NCBI GenBank assembly: GCA_000482145.1
Contig: AUXH01000319.1
Coordinates: 1-21,746, forward strand
DNA from: Strigomonas culicis
Taxonomy: Eukaryota > Euglenozoa > Kinetoplastea > Trypanosomatida > Trypanosomatidae
DNA: 21,746 bases
Direction: 5' to 3'
Shown: positions 6,772-14,160 of the stretch, in pieces
Position numbering within the stretch: position 1 is the first letter of the stretch
Layout: each line of letters begins with the position of its first letter
Position numbers and translations under genes: made by a program
Notes under the pieces: generated by a model
Database searches by the model: none
Seen by the model: the letters and a program-made list of their open reading frames with translations, nothing else
What the model was told of the DNA's origin: nothing

Positions 6772-9498
6772 ATGAATCACATAGACATAGTAATGGAGCA
6801 GAGCGTTTTGAGGGCCGCCTACACCCTCACACTCGCCGTCTGTTTGGCACTCCTCACTCTTTCATGGAACATCCTGCTCTTCAAGAGCACCCTGTCGCGC
6901 GGGTACACGGTCACGTCGCCTCCCGTTCTTGCCTGCGAAGCGGTCTCCTTCCTCCTTTCGGTGCTCGCCGATGCGCTGCTGGTCAGCACGGGTCTGCAGC
7001 GGGTGCCCCCCACCCCCTGCCGCGCGCTGGCCAAGCGGCTCTTGCTCCTGCTGCAGCGCCACGGCGAGGTGAGCCAGCTGCTGGGCCTGAAGCTTCTGCA
7101 CCGCCCGTGCTCGCCGGCCACAGCGGGCAGTCCCCTCTCACATGCGGTGGAGGTCCGCAGCACGTTGGATGCCGTAAAAAGTCTGCACGGCCGCGGCACC
7201 CTAACCGACGAGGCGCCCCCTGTGCGCCCCACGCCGTCGCGAGATGCCTTGCCGCCCCCTCCGCCGTCTGTCTGGCGGCACCGGTTCTTCATCATCGCTG
7301 GCGTCATCATCGCCGCGGTGCATGCGACGACGCACCTCTTGGTGCATCACACGATACCGCCGCAGCACAAGCTCTCCCATGAGATCGTCCTTGCGCTCGC
7401 GTGCGGCATCTTCGACGGCCTCCTCTTTCTGATCTTCGGCAGCCTGCTGGTGTACCTCATGCTGCGCGACCGGCAGCCGCGGGTGGCGCAGCACCTGGCC
7501 CCCGGCGGCCAGCGCTGCCGGCGTGCGCTGGTCGTCCTGTCGCTGCTGGTGTTTCTCTGGGGGACCTGGTCGATCGCCAGCAGCATCTACGCGTACCGCA
7601 ACCGAAACACGATCGCCCACCTGCAGATGAGCGTGCTGGGGTCTCCGATCGACCCCTGTGTGGGCGAGGGCATGGTGCTGAACCCGGTCCTGAAGCTGTC
7701 GGTGGTGTGGCCGGCGCTGACGCACCGGCGGCTCTTCAACTTCTACACCGGCAGCGAGACCTGCTCCGCCCCGACGGCCCGCTCCATCGCGTGTCTGGGC
7801 AGCAGCGCCGCCGGGCGCAAAGTGCTGCGCGTGTCGGCGTCCTGCTGGGACGGCTCCGCGCCGCGGGTGCTGCTGCACCACCCGGCGAACAGCGAGCTCG
7901 ACGGAAGCCCGGCGGTGCTGGTGCCGGAGATCCGGCAGGGCAATATGGCGTACCACCGCGAGCTGGAGGCAGCCTACGGCACGGCGGCGGCGGCCACCGC
8001 CCGCGGCGTCCGCGTGCACCGCACGGACGGCCGCATCGCCGCGGTCGAGTGGGTGCCGACCGCGCCGGTGGCCGCGACCGCCGGGCGCTGCGACCCGCGG
8101 GAGCAGCTGTCGCGCCGCCCGCACTGGTGGGCGGACCGGGTGCTGGAGGTGCCGCTCGGGCTCTCCGCCGCCTACACGGTGCAGTGCCCGGCCCTCGGGC
8201 ACGAGGAGGTGTTCCTGGTGCCGGTGCCCCCCGACCTGTACAGCAAGGCTTACCAGCCGCCCCCCGCGGCGCTCCCGCCGTGTCCGACGGGCGGAGCGGC
8301 GCCGGCGGCGGCGCCGCGGCCGCCGGCGAACGTGGTGCAGATCGTCTTGGACTCGGTCAGCCGCCCCGGGATGGTGCGCACGCTGCCCAAGTTTACCGCC
8401 TGGGTGCGGGACTTCCACCGCCGCGCCGGGCAGCCCGGCGGCAGCGGCCACCTCGTGTCGGAGCTCCACGGCTACAGCACGTACGGCTTCAGCACGGCTG
8501 GCAACATGGGGCCCATGCTCACCGGGCGGCGGCTTGAAGTGGAGACGCAGTTCCGGCGGATGCTGCACAACACGGTGAAGGCGGAATATGGGGACCGCAT
8601 CAGCACGAGTTTTCTCTCCGGGTACTGCCACGACTACTTGGAGGTGATCTTGAACGACCCGAACGCTTCCTCCGGCACCGGCGGGCGCTACGCCGGCATC
8701 GACCACTACCTGTACAACCCGCTGTGCCACCTGAGCTATACGGGCCAGCACAGCAACTACCGCGGGCCGTTCAGCATCCAGCGGCGGTGCATCGCCGGGC
8801 GCATGGTGATCGAGCACCTCATGAACTACACGACGCTGCTGCTCCGCCAGCAGATGGGCTCCGACCAGCCGTCGGTGATCGCCCCCGCCGCGTGCGCCGG
8901 GGACGGGGCGACACACAAGCGGCAGAAAAAGGCCTTCTACGACCTGCTCTACCTCGTGGACGGCCACGAAGGGACGCATTACGCGATCACCCTCATTGAC
9001 GACGCGCTCACAGAGTTCGCGCTGCGGCTAGAGGCGGAGGGCTTCTTCGCGGACCCGCAGAACGTCTTCATCGTCATGGCGGACCACGGGAGCGCGATGG
9101 GGCACTACTTCGAGTTCACCGAAGCGGGCCACTTTGAGCGGACCGTGCCGGTGGTGCTGAATATCATCCACCCCCAGGTGATGGAGCGCATCGACGCCGC
9201 AAAGGGCCGCACACCGGGAGAGTCCTTCAACAACTACCAGTCGCGTATCCTTCGGTCATCGACGCCGCTGGACCTGCACCTGACGCTCAGCGACCTGCTG
9301 GGCATCAGCAGCGAGGACACGGCGATGGACCCGGGTGTGGAGTTCCTGCGCACAGCGCCGGTTTCACTCTTCGACGCCCGCGAGGCGGCCGCCGTGCCGT
9401 CCAGCGACGGTATGCTCGACCACACGGGTGCAGGGACACTCACTTACTGTGTTCCAGACCCGCTGCAGCGATCGTTTGAGAAGAGTAGGTGGTGCTGA
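6772..9498 (+). CDS. Polytopic alkaline-phosphatase-superfamily protein, DUF229-like (paralogue B)
   Basis: A 908-residue protein from the ATG at 6772; an in-frame ATG at 6793 would remove only seven residues. Five hydrophobic helices are visible (about 14-36, 51-73, 170-193, 203-230, 250-275), then a long lumenal or extracellular region. Catalytic-domain motifs: IVLDSVSRPGMVRTLP (D527), FSTAGNMGPMLTG (T575, probable nucleophile), DGHEGTH (H732, H736), MADHG (D771, H772). These follow the order of the alkaline phosphatase superfamily and look most like DUF229. RRLFNFYTGSETC after the last helix is shared with paralogue A. Several NxS/T sites lie in the C-terminal half. It is the clearer of the two paralogues, with less low-complexity sequence and all expected metal and nucleophile residues. 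Substrate unknown; a phosphotransferase or phosphatase on surface glycoconjugates is plausible. The tandem arrangement indicates an old duplication, since identity outside the motifs is low by eye. Confidence 0.78.
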   Translation: MNHIDIVMEQSVLRAAYTLTLAVCLALLTLSWNILLFKSTLSRGYTVTSPPVLACEAVSFLLSVLADALLVSTGLQRVPPTPCRALAKRLLLLLQRHGEVSQLLGLKLLHRPCSPATAGSPLSHAVEVRSTLDAVKSLHGRGTLTDEAPPVRPTPSRDALPPPPPSVWRHRFFIIAGVIIAAVHATTHLLVHHTIPPQHKLSHEIVLALACGIFDGLLFLIFGSLLVYLMLRDRQPRVAQHLAPGGQRCRRALVVLSLLVFLWGTWSIASSIYAYRNRNTIAHLQMSVLGSPIDPCVGEGMVLNPVLKLSVVWPALTHRRLFNFYTGSETCSAPTARSIACLGSSAAGRKVLRVSASCWDGSAPRVLLHHPANSELDGSPAVLVPEIRQGNMAYHRELEAAYGTAAAATARGVRVHRTDGRIAAVEWVPTAPVAATAGRCDPREQLSRRPHWWADRVLEVPLGLSAAYTVQCPALGHEEVFLVPVPPDLYSKAYQPPPAALPPCPTGGAAPAAAPRPPANVVQIVLDSVSRPGMVRTLPKFTAWVRDFHRRAGQPGGSGHLVSELHGYSTYGFSTAGNMGPMLTGRRLEVETQFRRMLHNTVKAEYGDRISTSFLSGYCHDYLEVILNDPNASSGTGGRYAGIDHYLYNPLCHLSYTGQHSNYRGPFSIQRRCIAGRMVIEHLMNYTTLLLRQQMGSDQPSVIAPAACAGDGATHKRQKKAFYDLLYLVDGHEGTHYAITLIDDALTEFALRLEAEGFFADPQNVFIVMADHGSAMGHYFEFTEAGHFERTVPVVLNIIHPQVMERIDAAKGRTPGESFNNYQSRILRSSTPLDLHLTLSDLLGISSEDTAMDPGVEFLRTAPVSLFDAREAAAVPSSDGMLDHTGAGTLTYCVPDPLQRSFEKSRWC

Positions 9499-9729
9499 GG
9501 AAAGCTTGCATGTGGACATGCGGATAGGTTCGCCTCTTTTCTTTTTCTTTTTTTTCTTTCCCTATTCTTCTTTCGTGCTTGGTTCAGTGCATCGTTTTCA
9601 GCGCTTAATTGCCTCTCGCTTACTTTTCACTTTTAAGAAGATGGAAACTATTTTTTTTTAGTCCTGTTTGATCATTTTATTTTTTCAAGTGAAGGAATGT
9701 TCATGTTTTATTCATCATGTAAAAACAAG

Positions 9730-9730
<1 letters not shown>

Positions 9731-9767
<37 letters not shown>
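9731..9767 (+). repeat. (CA)18 microsatellite
   Basis: Thirty-seven nt of uninterrupted CA dinucleotides lie about 230 nt downstream of the paralogue B stop, probably in its 3' UTR. Confidence 0.95.
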
Positions 9768-9771
<4 letters not shown>

Positions 9772-9950
9772 ATATGCTGCAGTTTTTTTGTGCTGTGCTT
9801 TGCAGCCCATCGCAGACGTTAATAATCGCAACATAAAGAGAAGATGAGCATCACCAGCATGGACCATCATGCGAAGCACCATGTGAACTTACAAGTGAAA
9901 AAGGATATCTCTTGCATCGCCATATCGCCATGCGCTATGCGTTATGTACG

Positions 9951-10005
9951 ACTACTTCTCTCCCTTTTGCGTTTTTGCTTCTCTTCTTACGGTTACAAAA
10001 AAAAG
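9951..10005 (+). promoter_or_regulatory. Predicted SL acceptor of the LRR gene
   Basis: A C/T-rich tract (about 9951-9990) is followed by the first AG at 10004-10005. This predicts a 169-nt A-rich leader that contains no ATG before 10175. Confidence 0.55.
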
Positions 10006-10174
10006 AAAAAGAAAAAAAAAGTAATAATAATAAGAAATAGAAATAGAGCCACATCGGCACCCACTACTCTTGATAATCACCACCACTCCCCCAATAACCA
10101 CAAAAAAAAATATAATAAAAGAAAAACGGTGCCAACGTAAAAGCCAAACCTCGTCTGCCTCATCCTTCTTCACG

Positions 10175-11638
10175 ATGCTTTCCCAGTCCCTCAAAGAGCC
10201 CTTCACAGGGGATATTGACAGTATGGATCTGCTGCATGACGTGATGCGCTACATCCCTTTCAACCGCCGCACGCTCACGAGCATGCGCTGCGTCTCGCGG
10301 CCCTTCCGCAGTGCGGTGCAGAGCCCCCACAGCCCGTGGGCGGGTCACAAGGAGATGCTGCTCTCGCGCTACGGGCAGTGCATCATCTTCAACGCGCAGG
10401 AGAACGAGGAGGGCAAGAGCCAGTTCGAGCTCTACTCCATCTCTCCCATCGGGCGCAAGTTTCGGACGCACAGCGCGAAGGTGCTGAACCGCTACAACTC
10501 GGTCGTCGCGAACGGCCTCACCAAGTTGGCGCTGCACCACTCACAGGTCGACAACGCCTTCTTCGAGCAGCTGCGCGCGCTGACAAACCTGCGCGAGCTC
10601 GAGCTCGTGAGCTGCCGCAGCATCACCGCCGTGTCGGATGCACGGCAGGTGGCGGGGCTGGAGCGGCTGGAGGTGGCCTTCTGCCCCCTGGAGCCCGACG
10701 GCGTGACGGGGCTGCTGCTGCCGCGCCTCAAGGAGCTGACCCTCCGCTCGTGCAGCAAGCTGTCGAACCTGAACGGCATCCCGGCCGCGACGGCGCAGGC
10801 GCTCGAGGTGCTGATGGTCGAGTGCTGCAACGTGTACGACGACACGGCGAATCAGTTCTTCGCGCTCTTCAGCACGAACCTGCGCGAGCTGCACCTCTGC
10901 AACACGAACATCGACGCCATTCTCACCGACATCCCGCTGGCCGTGCTGGAGGGCAGCCTCACGACGCTGCAGCTCGCCGGCACGCCCCTGCGGCAGGAGA
11001 CGCTGCAGAGCATCGCACCCGCGCTGAAGCGCATCGAGTACCTGTCGCTGGAGAACTGCAGCGACGTCATCTCCTTCGAGCCCATCGGCGCCATGCGCAC
11101 GCTGCGCTTCTTGGACATTAGTGGCGCCTACAGCGGCGATGGGATCGACAGTCTGCGGACGTGCGCGCAGCTGGAGCTCTTCCGCATGGCGGACGCGCAG
11201 ATCGACAACCTGCTCTTCCTCAACGGGAGTAAGCACCTGCGCGTGCTGGACGCGCCGGCGTCCGCGCTGACGGACTACTCCATCATGTTCCTGGCGGCGT
11301 GCCCCACGCTGGATACCGTTGTTCTGTCCGGCAGCCTGTGCATCTCCGACATCAATGTGCTGCACACGTGCCCCAACATACGCCGCATTTTCTGCCCCAA
11401 GACGGGCGTCACGAACGAAGGCGTCGCGCAGCTCGTCGCGTGCGAGCACCTGGAGGAGCTGGACCTCAAGCTGACCTCCATCACGGACGCTAACCTGTTT
11501 GCTCTCTGCAAAAATCTCAAGACAATTAATGTGTGCGGCACGGTGTCCACGCAGGACGGGGTGCAGGCCCTACTCGACCGGGAGGATCTCGATGTGATCT
11601 GCGATTCGTTCGATGGTGATGACTATATGGATGGGTAA
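10175..11638 (+). CDS. F-box-like leucine-rich-repeat protein
   Basis: A 487-residue protein from the first in-frame ATG. Residues about 16-48 (MDLLHDVMRYIPFNRRTL...RCVSRPFRSAV) fit an F-box: a short helix, a proline, then a basic/hydrophobic helix. From about residue 110 to the end it is a series of leucine-rich repeats with many Cys/Asn positions (LRELELVSCRSIT, LKELTLRSCSKLS, LRELHLCNTNI, IEYLSLENCSDV, LRFLDISGAY, LEELDLKLTSI, LKTINVCGTV), the style seen in FBXL substrate receptors. It ends in an acidic DGDDYMDG tail. By family it would bind a target through the LRR face and, if the F-box is functional, bring it to an SCF ubiquitin ligase through Skp1. There is no signal peptide or membrane segment, so it is probably cytosolic or nuclear. 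If the F-box is only apparent, the safe call is an LRR protein of unknown partner. Confidence 0.75.
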   Translation: MLSQSLKEPFTGDIDSMDLLHDVMRYIPFNRRTLTSMRCVSRPFRSAVQSPHSPWAGHKEMLLSRYGQCIIFNAQENEEGKSQFELYSISPIGRKFRTHSAKVLNRYNSVVANGLTKLALHHSQVDNAFFEQLRALTNLRELELVSCRSITAVSDARQVAGLERLEVAFCPLEPDGVTGLLLPRLKELTLRSCSKLSNLNGIPAATAQALEVLMVECCNVYDDTANQFFALFSTNLRELHLCNTNIDAILTDIPLAVLEGSLTTLQLAGTPLRQETLQSIAPALKRIEYLSLENCSDVISFEPIGAMRTLRFLDISGAYSGDGIDSLRTCAQLELFRMADAQIDNLLFLNGSKHLRVLDAPASALTDYSIMFLAACPTLDTVVLSGSLCISDINVLHTCPNIRRIFCPKTGVTNEGVAQLVACEHLEELDLKLTSITDANLFALCKNLKTINVCGTVSTQDGVQALLDREDLDVICDSFDGDDYMDG

Positions 11639-11877
11639 TGATAATCATAATAAAAAAAAAAACAAGGAAGGAAGAAGAAGACAAAAAACATGGTTGGGAG
11701 TCCGTATTGGCGAGGCACATGTGGTTTTTAGTTCCACTTTTTTTTTGTTGTGTTTGTGTACGCATTCATGCTGTTTATTATTGTTGTCGCTCTTCCCATT
11801 TTCCTTTAGATCCGAGCTAATCTCTCCTTTTTTCCCTTTTCTTTGTTATTGTACCTGTCTCCTTTGTTTGTACAGTT

Positions 11878-11916
11878 AAAATGGAAGTTTTTTTCTGGTA
11901 AAAAAACTTCCATTTT
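11878..11916 (+). repeat. Perfect 17-bp inverted repeat (hairpin)
   Basis: The left arm is 11878-11894 and the right arm 11900-11916, exact reverse complements around a 5-nt loop (CTGGT). The stem core is TGGAAG flanked by A4 and T7. It lies 240 nt after the LRR-gene stop and upstream of the next acceptor tract, so it is probably in the 3' UTR of the LRR gene or in the discarded intergenic RNA. There is no bacterial-type termination in this lineage; a role in 3' processing or RNA stability is conjecture. Confidence 0.9.
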
Positions 11917-12048
11917 CATTGTTATCTTGTAACGCACCGCCCATAATCGCTTCTTCTCAAAAAAAAAAAAAAACTAAAGAAACAAGTCGATTCTTTCTGG
12001 TTACCCCTTTCTTCCTTTTCGTTATTATATCCTTTACACCACTTGTTC

Positions 12049-12091
12049 TCACTGTCTCTCCCCCCCCTCCCACTTTCCTCCCCTCGAGCAG
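12049..12091 (+). promoter_or_regulatory. Predicted SL acceptor of the SAMTOR-like gene
   Basis: A strong C/T tract (about 12049-12085) is followed by AG at 12087-12088 and another at 12090-12091, predicting a leader of only about 42-45 nt. Confidence 0.65.
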
Positions 12092-12107
12092 CACTATAAG
12101 ATACCGC

Positions 12108-12137
12108 ATGCACCTGTGCACCAGCCTCCCCTCATGA
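12108..12137 (+). other. Upstream ORF of 9 codons overlapping the main start (ATGA)
   Basis: The first ATG after the predicted acceptor is at 12108. It encodes MHLCTSLPS and stops at the TGA of 12135-12137, which overlaps the main ATG at 12134 in the tetranucleotide ATGA. Ribosomes would meet it first, so the main frame would need leaky scanning or termination-reinitiation. Confidence 0.6.
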
Positions 12138-13519
12138 GCGACAGCCGTACGTCTCTTGACACACCAGCCCCTGCGGCTGCCTGCCCGCCGCCGCCGGCGG
12201 ACGTGCGCGCGCCGTCCCCGCCGGCGCACCGGCGGTGGGCCGACTGCATCAAGGAGCAGCACGTCCACCTACAGGCCTACTTCGCGGCGCACCGCCCGCC
12301 GCCCGCGGCCCCCGGCGCGGCGGCGGGCCCGTCGCCGCTGTCGGCGGACCTGCGGTTGTGGGGGCGCGCGGTGGACCGGCCGGCGGAGCAGCCACGCCTT
12401 GCGCGCTACGCGGCTGCGATGCACGACCTCGCGACCACCTTCTGGGACCGCGCGCCGGAGGCGGGGGGCGAGGCGAGGCCCCCCAAGCGCCCGCGCGAGG
12501 ATGGCGCGCCGCCGGCCGCCCCGCGCACGGAGCAGCAGCTGAACGACCGCCTGGCCCTCTGTATCGACTGCCTCACCACGTACTACCTGGGCAGCGTGCG
12601 GCCGCCGCCGCCGCCCGGCGAGGACGGCGCCGCGGCGGTGTACGCGACGCTGCCGCTGCTGCTCTCGCACGCGGTGAAGGCGCCGCGGCGCGCCTTCTTC
12701 GCGGCCCACGGGCGCGTCGCCACGCCGCTGGAGGTGGAGCAGCAGCTGCTGGCCGCGGCGGCCGCCGGCGCCACCGCCGCCTGCCGCACGGCGCTGACGT
12801 ACATGGCGCTGACGCGCGAGCGGCCGGTCGCGCCGGTGCCGCCGCTGCGGGTGCTCGACGTCGGGTCCTGCTACGGGCCCTTCCACCGCCGCTGCTGCCC
12901 CCACGCGGTGCTCGGCGGCGTGCCGCTGCAGGTGCTGGGCCTCGACCTGCAGCCCCACGCGTCCGCCGGCGGCCCGGCGCGGCTGGTCTGGCAGGCGGAC
13001 TGGCTGCGCCTGCGCTTCCTCGACCCCCCGGACCCGGAGCTGGACCCGGGCGCGGACGCGTCCTCCGTGCTGTCCCTCGTCGAGCTGAGCGCGGCGCCGA
13101 CGGCGCCCGAGGCGCGCGTGACGGCCGTCGCGGCCGGCGGCTTTGACGCGGTCCTCTTCTGCCTGCTCCTGTCGTACCTGCCGACGGCGCGGCTGCGCTA
13201 CCTAGCCTGCCTGCATGCGTACCTCGCCCTGCGCGACGGCGGGCTGCTCGTCATCGTGAGCACGCGCACGCAGGGCTCGCGGCGCGAGGACTGGGTCGGG
13301 CAGTGGACGCGCTGCCTCGAGGGCGTCGGCTTCCGCCGCGTGCACGTCGCGACGCGCAGCAAAATTGTCGGGCTCTCCTTTGCGCGGGGGGGCGCCGCGC
13401 GGCTGCAGACGGCGGACGAGCGGCAACAGTGGCTCGCCGCGCAGATGGCGCTGCCCGCCGCCGCGGACGGGCTGGTCACCCTGGCGGACCGCAACGACAC
13501 AGCAGAGGACGCAATTTGA
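12134..13519 (+). CDS. SAMTOR/Bmt2-like methyltransferase-fold protein
   Basis: A 461-residue protein from the first in-frame ATG; the frame upstream continues only through a GTG. The N-terminal 35 residues and residues about 55-70 and 105-130 are Pro/Ala-rich. A helical segment at about 33-55 and another at about 75-104 (LWGRAV...LARYAAAMHDLATTFW) resemble the N-terminal region of animal SAMTOR. A Rossmann-type SAM-binding domain follows: motif I LDVGSCYGPF (241-250), an acidic position in LGLDLQPH (D271), WQADWLRL (286-293), FDAVLFCLLLSYLP (337-350) and GGLLVIVSTRTQ (369-380), then EGVGFRR and KIVGLSFAR. The LDVGS-C-xPF and LLLSY(L/F)P patterns are those I associate with SAMTOR, the SAM sensor upstream of TORC1, and more loosely with yeast Bmt2, a 25S rRNA m1A methyltransferase. 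Whether this protein senses SAM or methylates rRNA cannot be told from sequence. Confidence 0.72.
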   Translation: MSDSRTSLDTPAPAAACPPPPADVRAPSPPAHRRWADCIKEQHVHLQAYFAAHRPPPAAPGAAAGPSPLSADLRLWGRAVDRPAEQPRLARYAAAMHDLATTFWDRAPEAGGEARPPKRPREDGAPPAAPRTEQQLNDRLALCIDCLTTYYLGSVRPPPPPGEDGAAAVYATLPLLLSHAVKAPRRAFFAAHGRVATPLEVEQQLLAAAAAGATAACRTALTYMALTRERPVAPVPPLRVLDVGSCYGPFHRRCCPHAVLGGVPLQVLGLDLQPHASAGGPARLVWQADWLRLRFLDPPDPELDPGADASSVLSLVELSAAPTAPEARVTAVAAGGFDAVLFCLLLSYLPTARLRYLACLHAYLALRDGGLLVIVSTRTQGSRREDWVGQWTRCLEGVGFRRVHVATRSKIVGLSFARGGAARLQTADERQQWLAAQMALPAAADGLVTLADRNDTAEDAI

Positions 13520-13706
13520 CTGAAGCAGTGAAGGCGTTTTTTTTTTGTATATTAAGAGGAAACACAAAAAAAAGAATGATTGGCGAAATCTCTACCTTCA
13601 GCTCTATGGGCGGGTGCATCCTAAGCGACCGTGGCAGCAAGGACAGTGTATGTCTACGGGGTGCGGTGCGCACATCCACGTTTGAGGGGTTTTTCCCGTT
13701 CAACCC

Positions 13707-13772
13707 TCCTTCTTGTTCTCTCTCTTTCTCTCTCTCACACATACACACAATCTTTCTCTTTCTCTCTCTCTA
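13707..13772 (+). repeat. CT/CA-rich simple-sequence tract
   Basis: Interrupted (TC)n followed by a short (CA)n and more (TC)n. It may act as part of a polypyrimidine signal or simply be a microsatellite. Confidence 0.75.
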
Positions 13773-13923
13773 CGCATTTTCATTTTTCTGACACAAAGCG
13801 CGTTTTCTGTCACTTCAGTGATTCTTGCTTCACTTGCTTTCTCCTCTTTTCGAGTTTATTGCACTCATTCTCCTTACTTTTTTTGTTTTGTTACGTAGTA
13901 AAAAATACTATTTTTCAGATTGA

Positions 13924-14070
13924 ATGAGGGTGAGTTTCATTGAAAGCAAAGGAATCACACCTCTTTTTTTTCACCAAACAAAAAGAATAAAAAAAAATAC
14001 TTTAAAGAATAAAGCAAAAAGGGATAAACAATATCTATCAAATATACACATAATATATATAAGAAAATAA
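13924..14070 (+). other. Possible 48-codon upstream ORF in the distal leader
   Basis: If the acceptor at 13897-13898 were used, the leader would contain an ATG at 13924 opening 48 Lys/Ile-rich codons to TAA at 14068-14070. Its composition is that of A-rich spacer, not of the other coding regions. It more likely argues for use of the proximal acceptor at 14153-14154 than for a real peptide. Confidence 0.3.
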
Positions 14071-14129
14071 GTAAAGACGAAAAAACACAAAGCAAACAAC
14101 AACAGCATCACGAGCTGAAAGAAAAGGTT

Positions 14130-14154
14130 ATATTTCCTTTTTTCCTCCATTTAG
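14130..14154 (+). promoter_or_regulatory. Predicted proximal SL acceptor of the 612-residue protein gene
   Basis: A T/C-rich tract is followed by TTTAG with AG at 14153-14154, leaving only 6 nt before the ATG at 14161. It avoids the upstream ORF present in the longer alternative leader from 13899. Confidence 0.5.
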
Positions 14155-14160
14155 TTCATC

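Larger units (their letters stand above)
9499..10174 (+). other. Intergenic spacer with CA repeat
   Basis: About 675 nt with no credible gene. It contains T-rich tracts just after the stop (about 9535-9580), a 37-nt CA microsatellite, a pyrimidine tract with AG at 10004-10005, and an A-rich leader. The open frame of the following gene extends upstream to 10070 only through a TTG in spacer-like sequence, so the leader is taken to end at the ATG at 10175. Confidence 0.6.
11639..12133 (+). other. Intergenic spacer with perfect hairpin
   Basis: About 495 nt, AT-rich, with an A-rich run right after the stop, T-rich tracts, a perfect 17-bp inverted repeat at 11878-11916 and a strong C/T tract from 12049. 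No gene is supported. The final 45 nt form the predicted 5' leader of the next gene and contain a 9-codon upstream ORF. Confidence 0.65.
13520..14160 (+). other. Intergenic spacer with A-rich leader
   Basis: About 640 nt. It holds a T-run and a TGTATATT motif just after the upstream stop (13546-13553), CT/CA-rich simple sequence (about 13707-13772), pyrimidine tracts with AG at 13897-13898, a strongly A-rich stretch (about 13975-14120), and a second pyrimidine tract with AG at 14153-14154. No gene is supported. Confidence 0.6.

Noticed and set aside
7201..8979. 592-codon antisense open frame over AP-like paralogue B
   Set aside because: His/Arg/Val-rich with no recognisable fold; opposite to a frame with intact catalytic motifs.
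9731..9767. CA repeat as a CRISPR-like or satellite array
   Set aside because: It is a simple dinucleotide microsatellite without spacers or higher-order units.
10070..10174. N-terminal extension of the LRR protein
   Set aside because: Starts with TTG in A-rich leader; the first in-frame ATG is 10175.
11878..11916. Hairpin as an intrinsic transcription terminator
   Set aside because: The T-run is inside the stem rather than after it, and intrinsic termination is not how kinetoplastid polycistronic units end.
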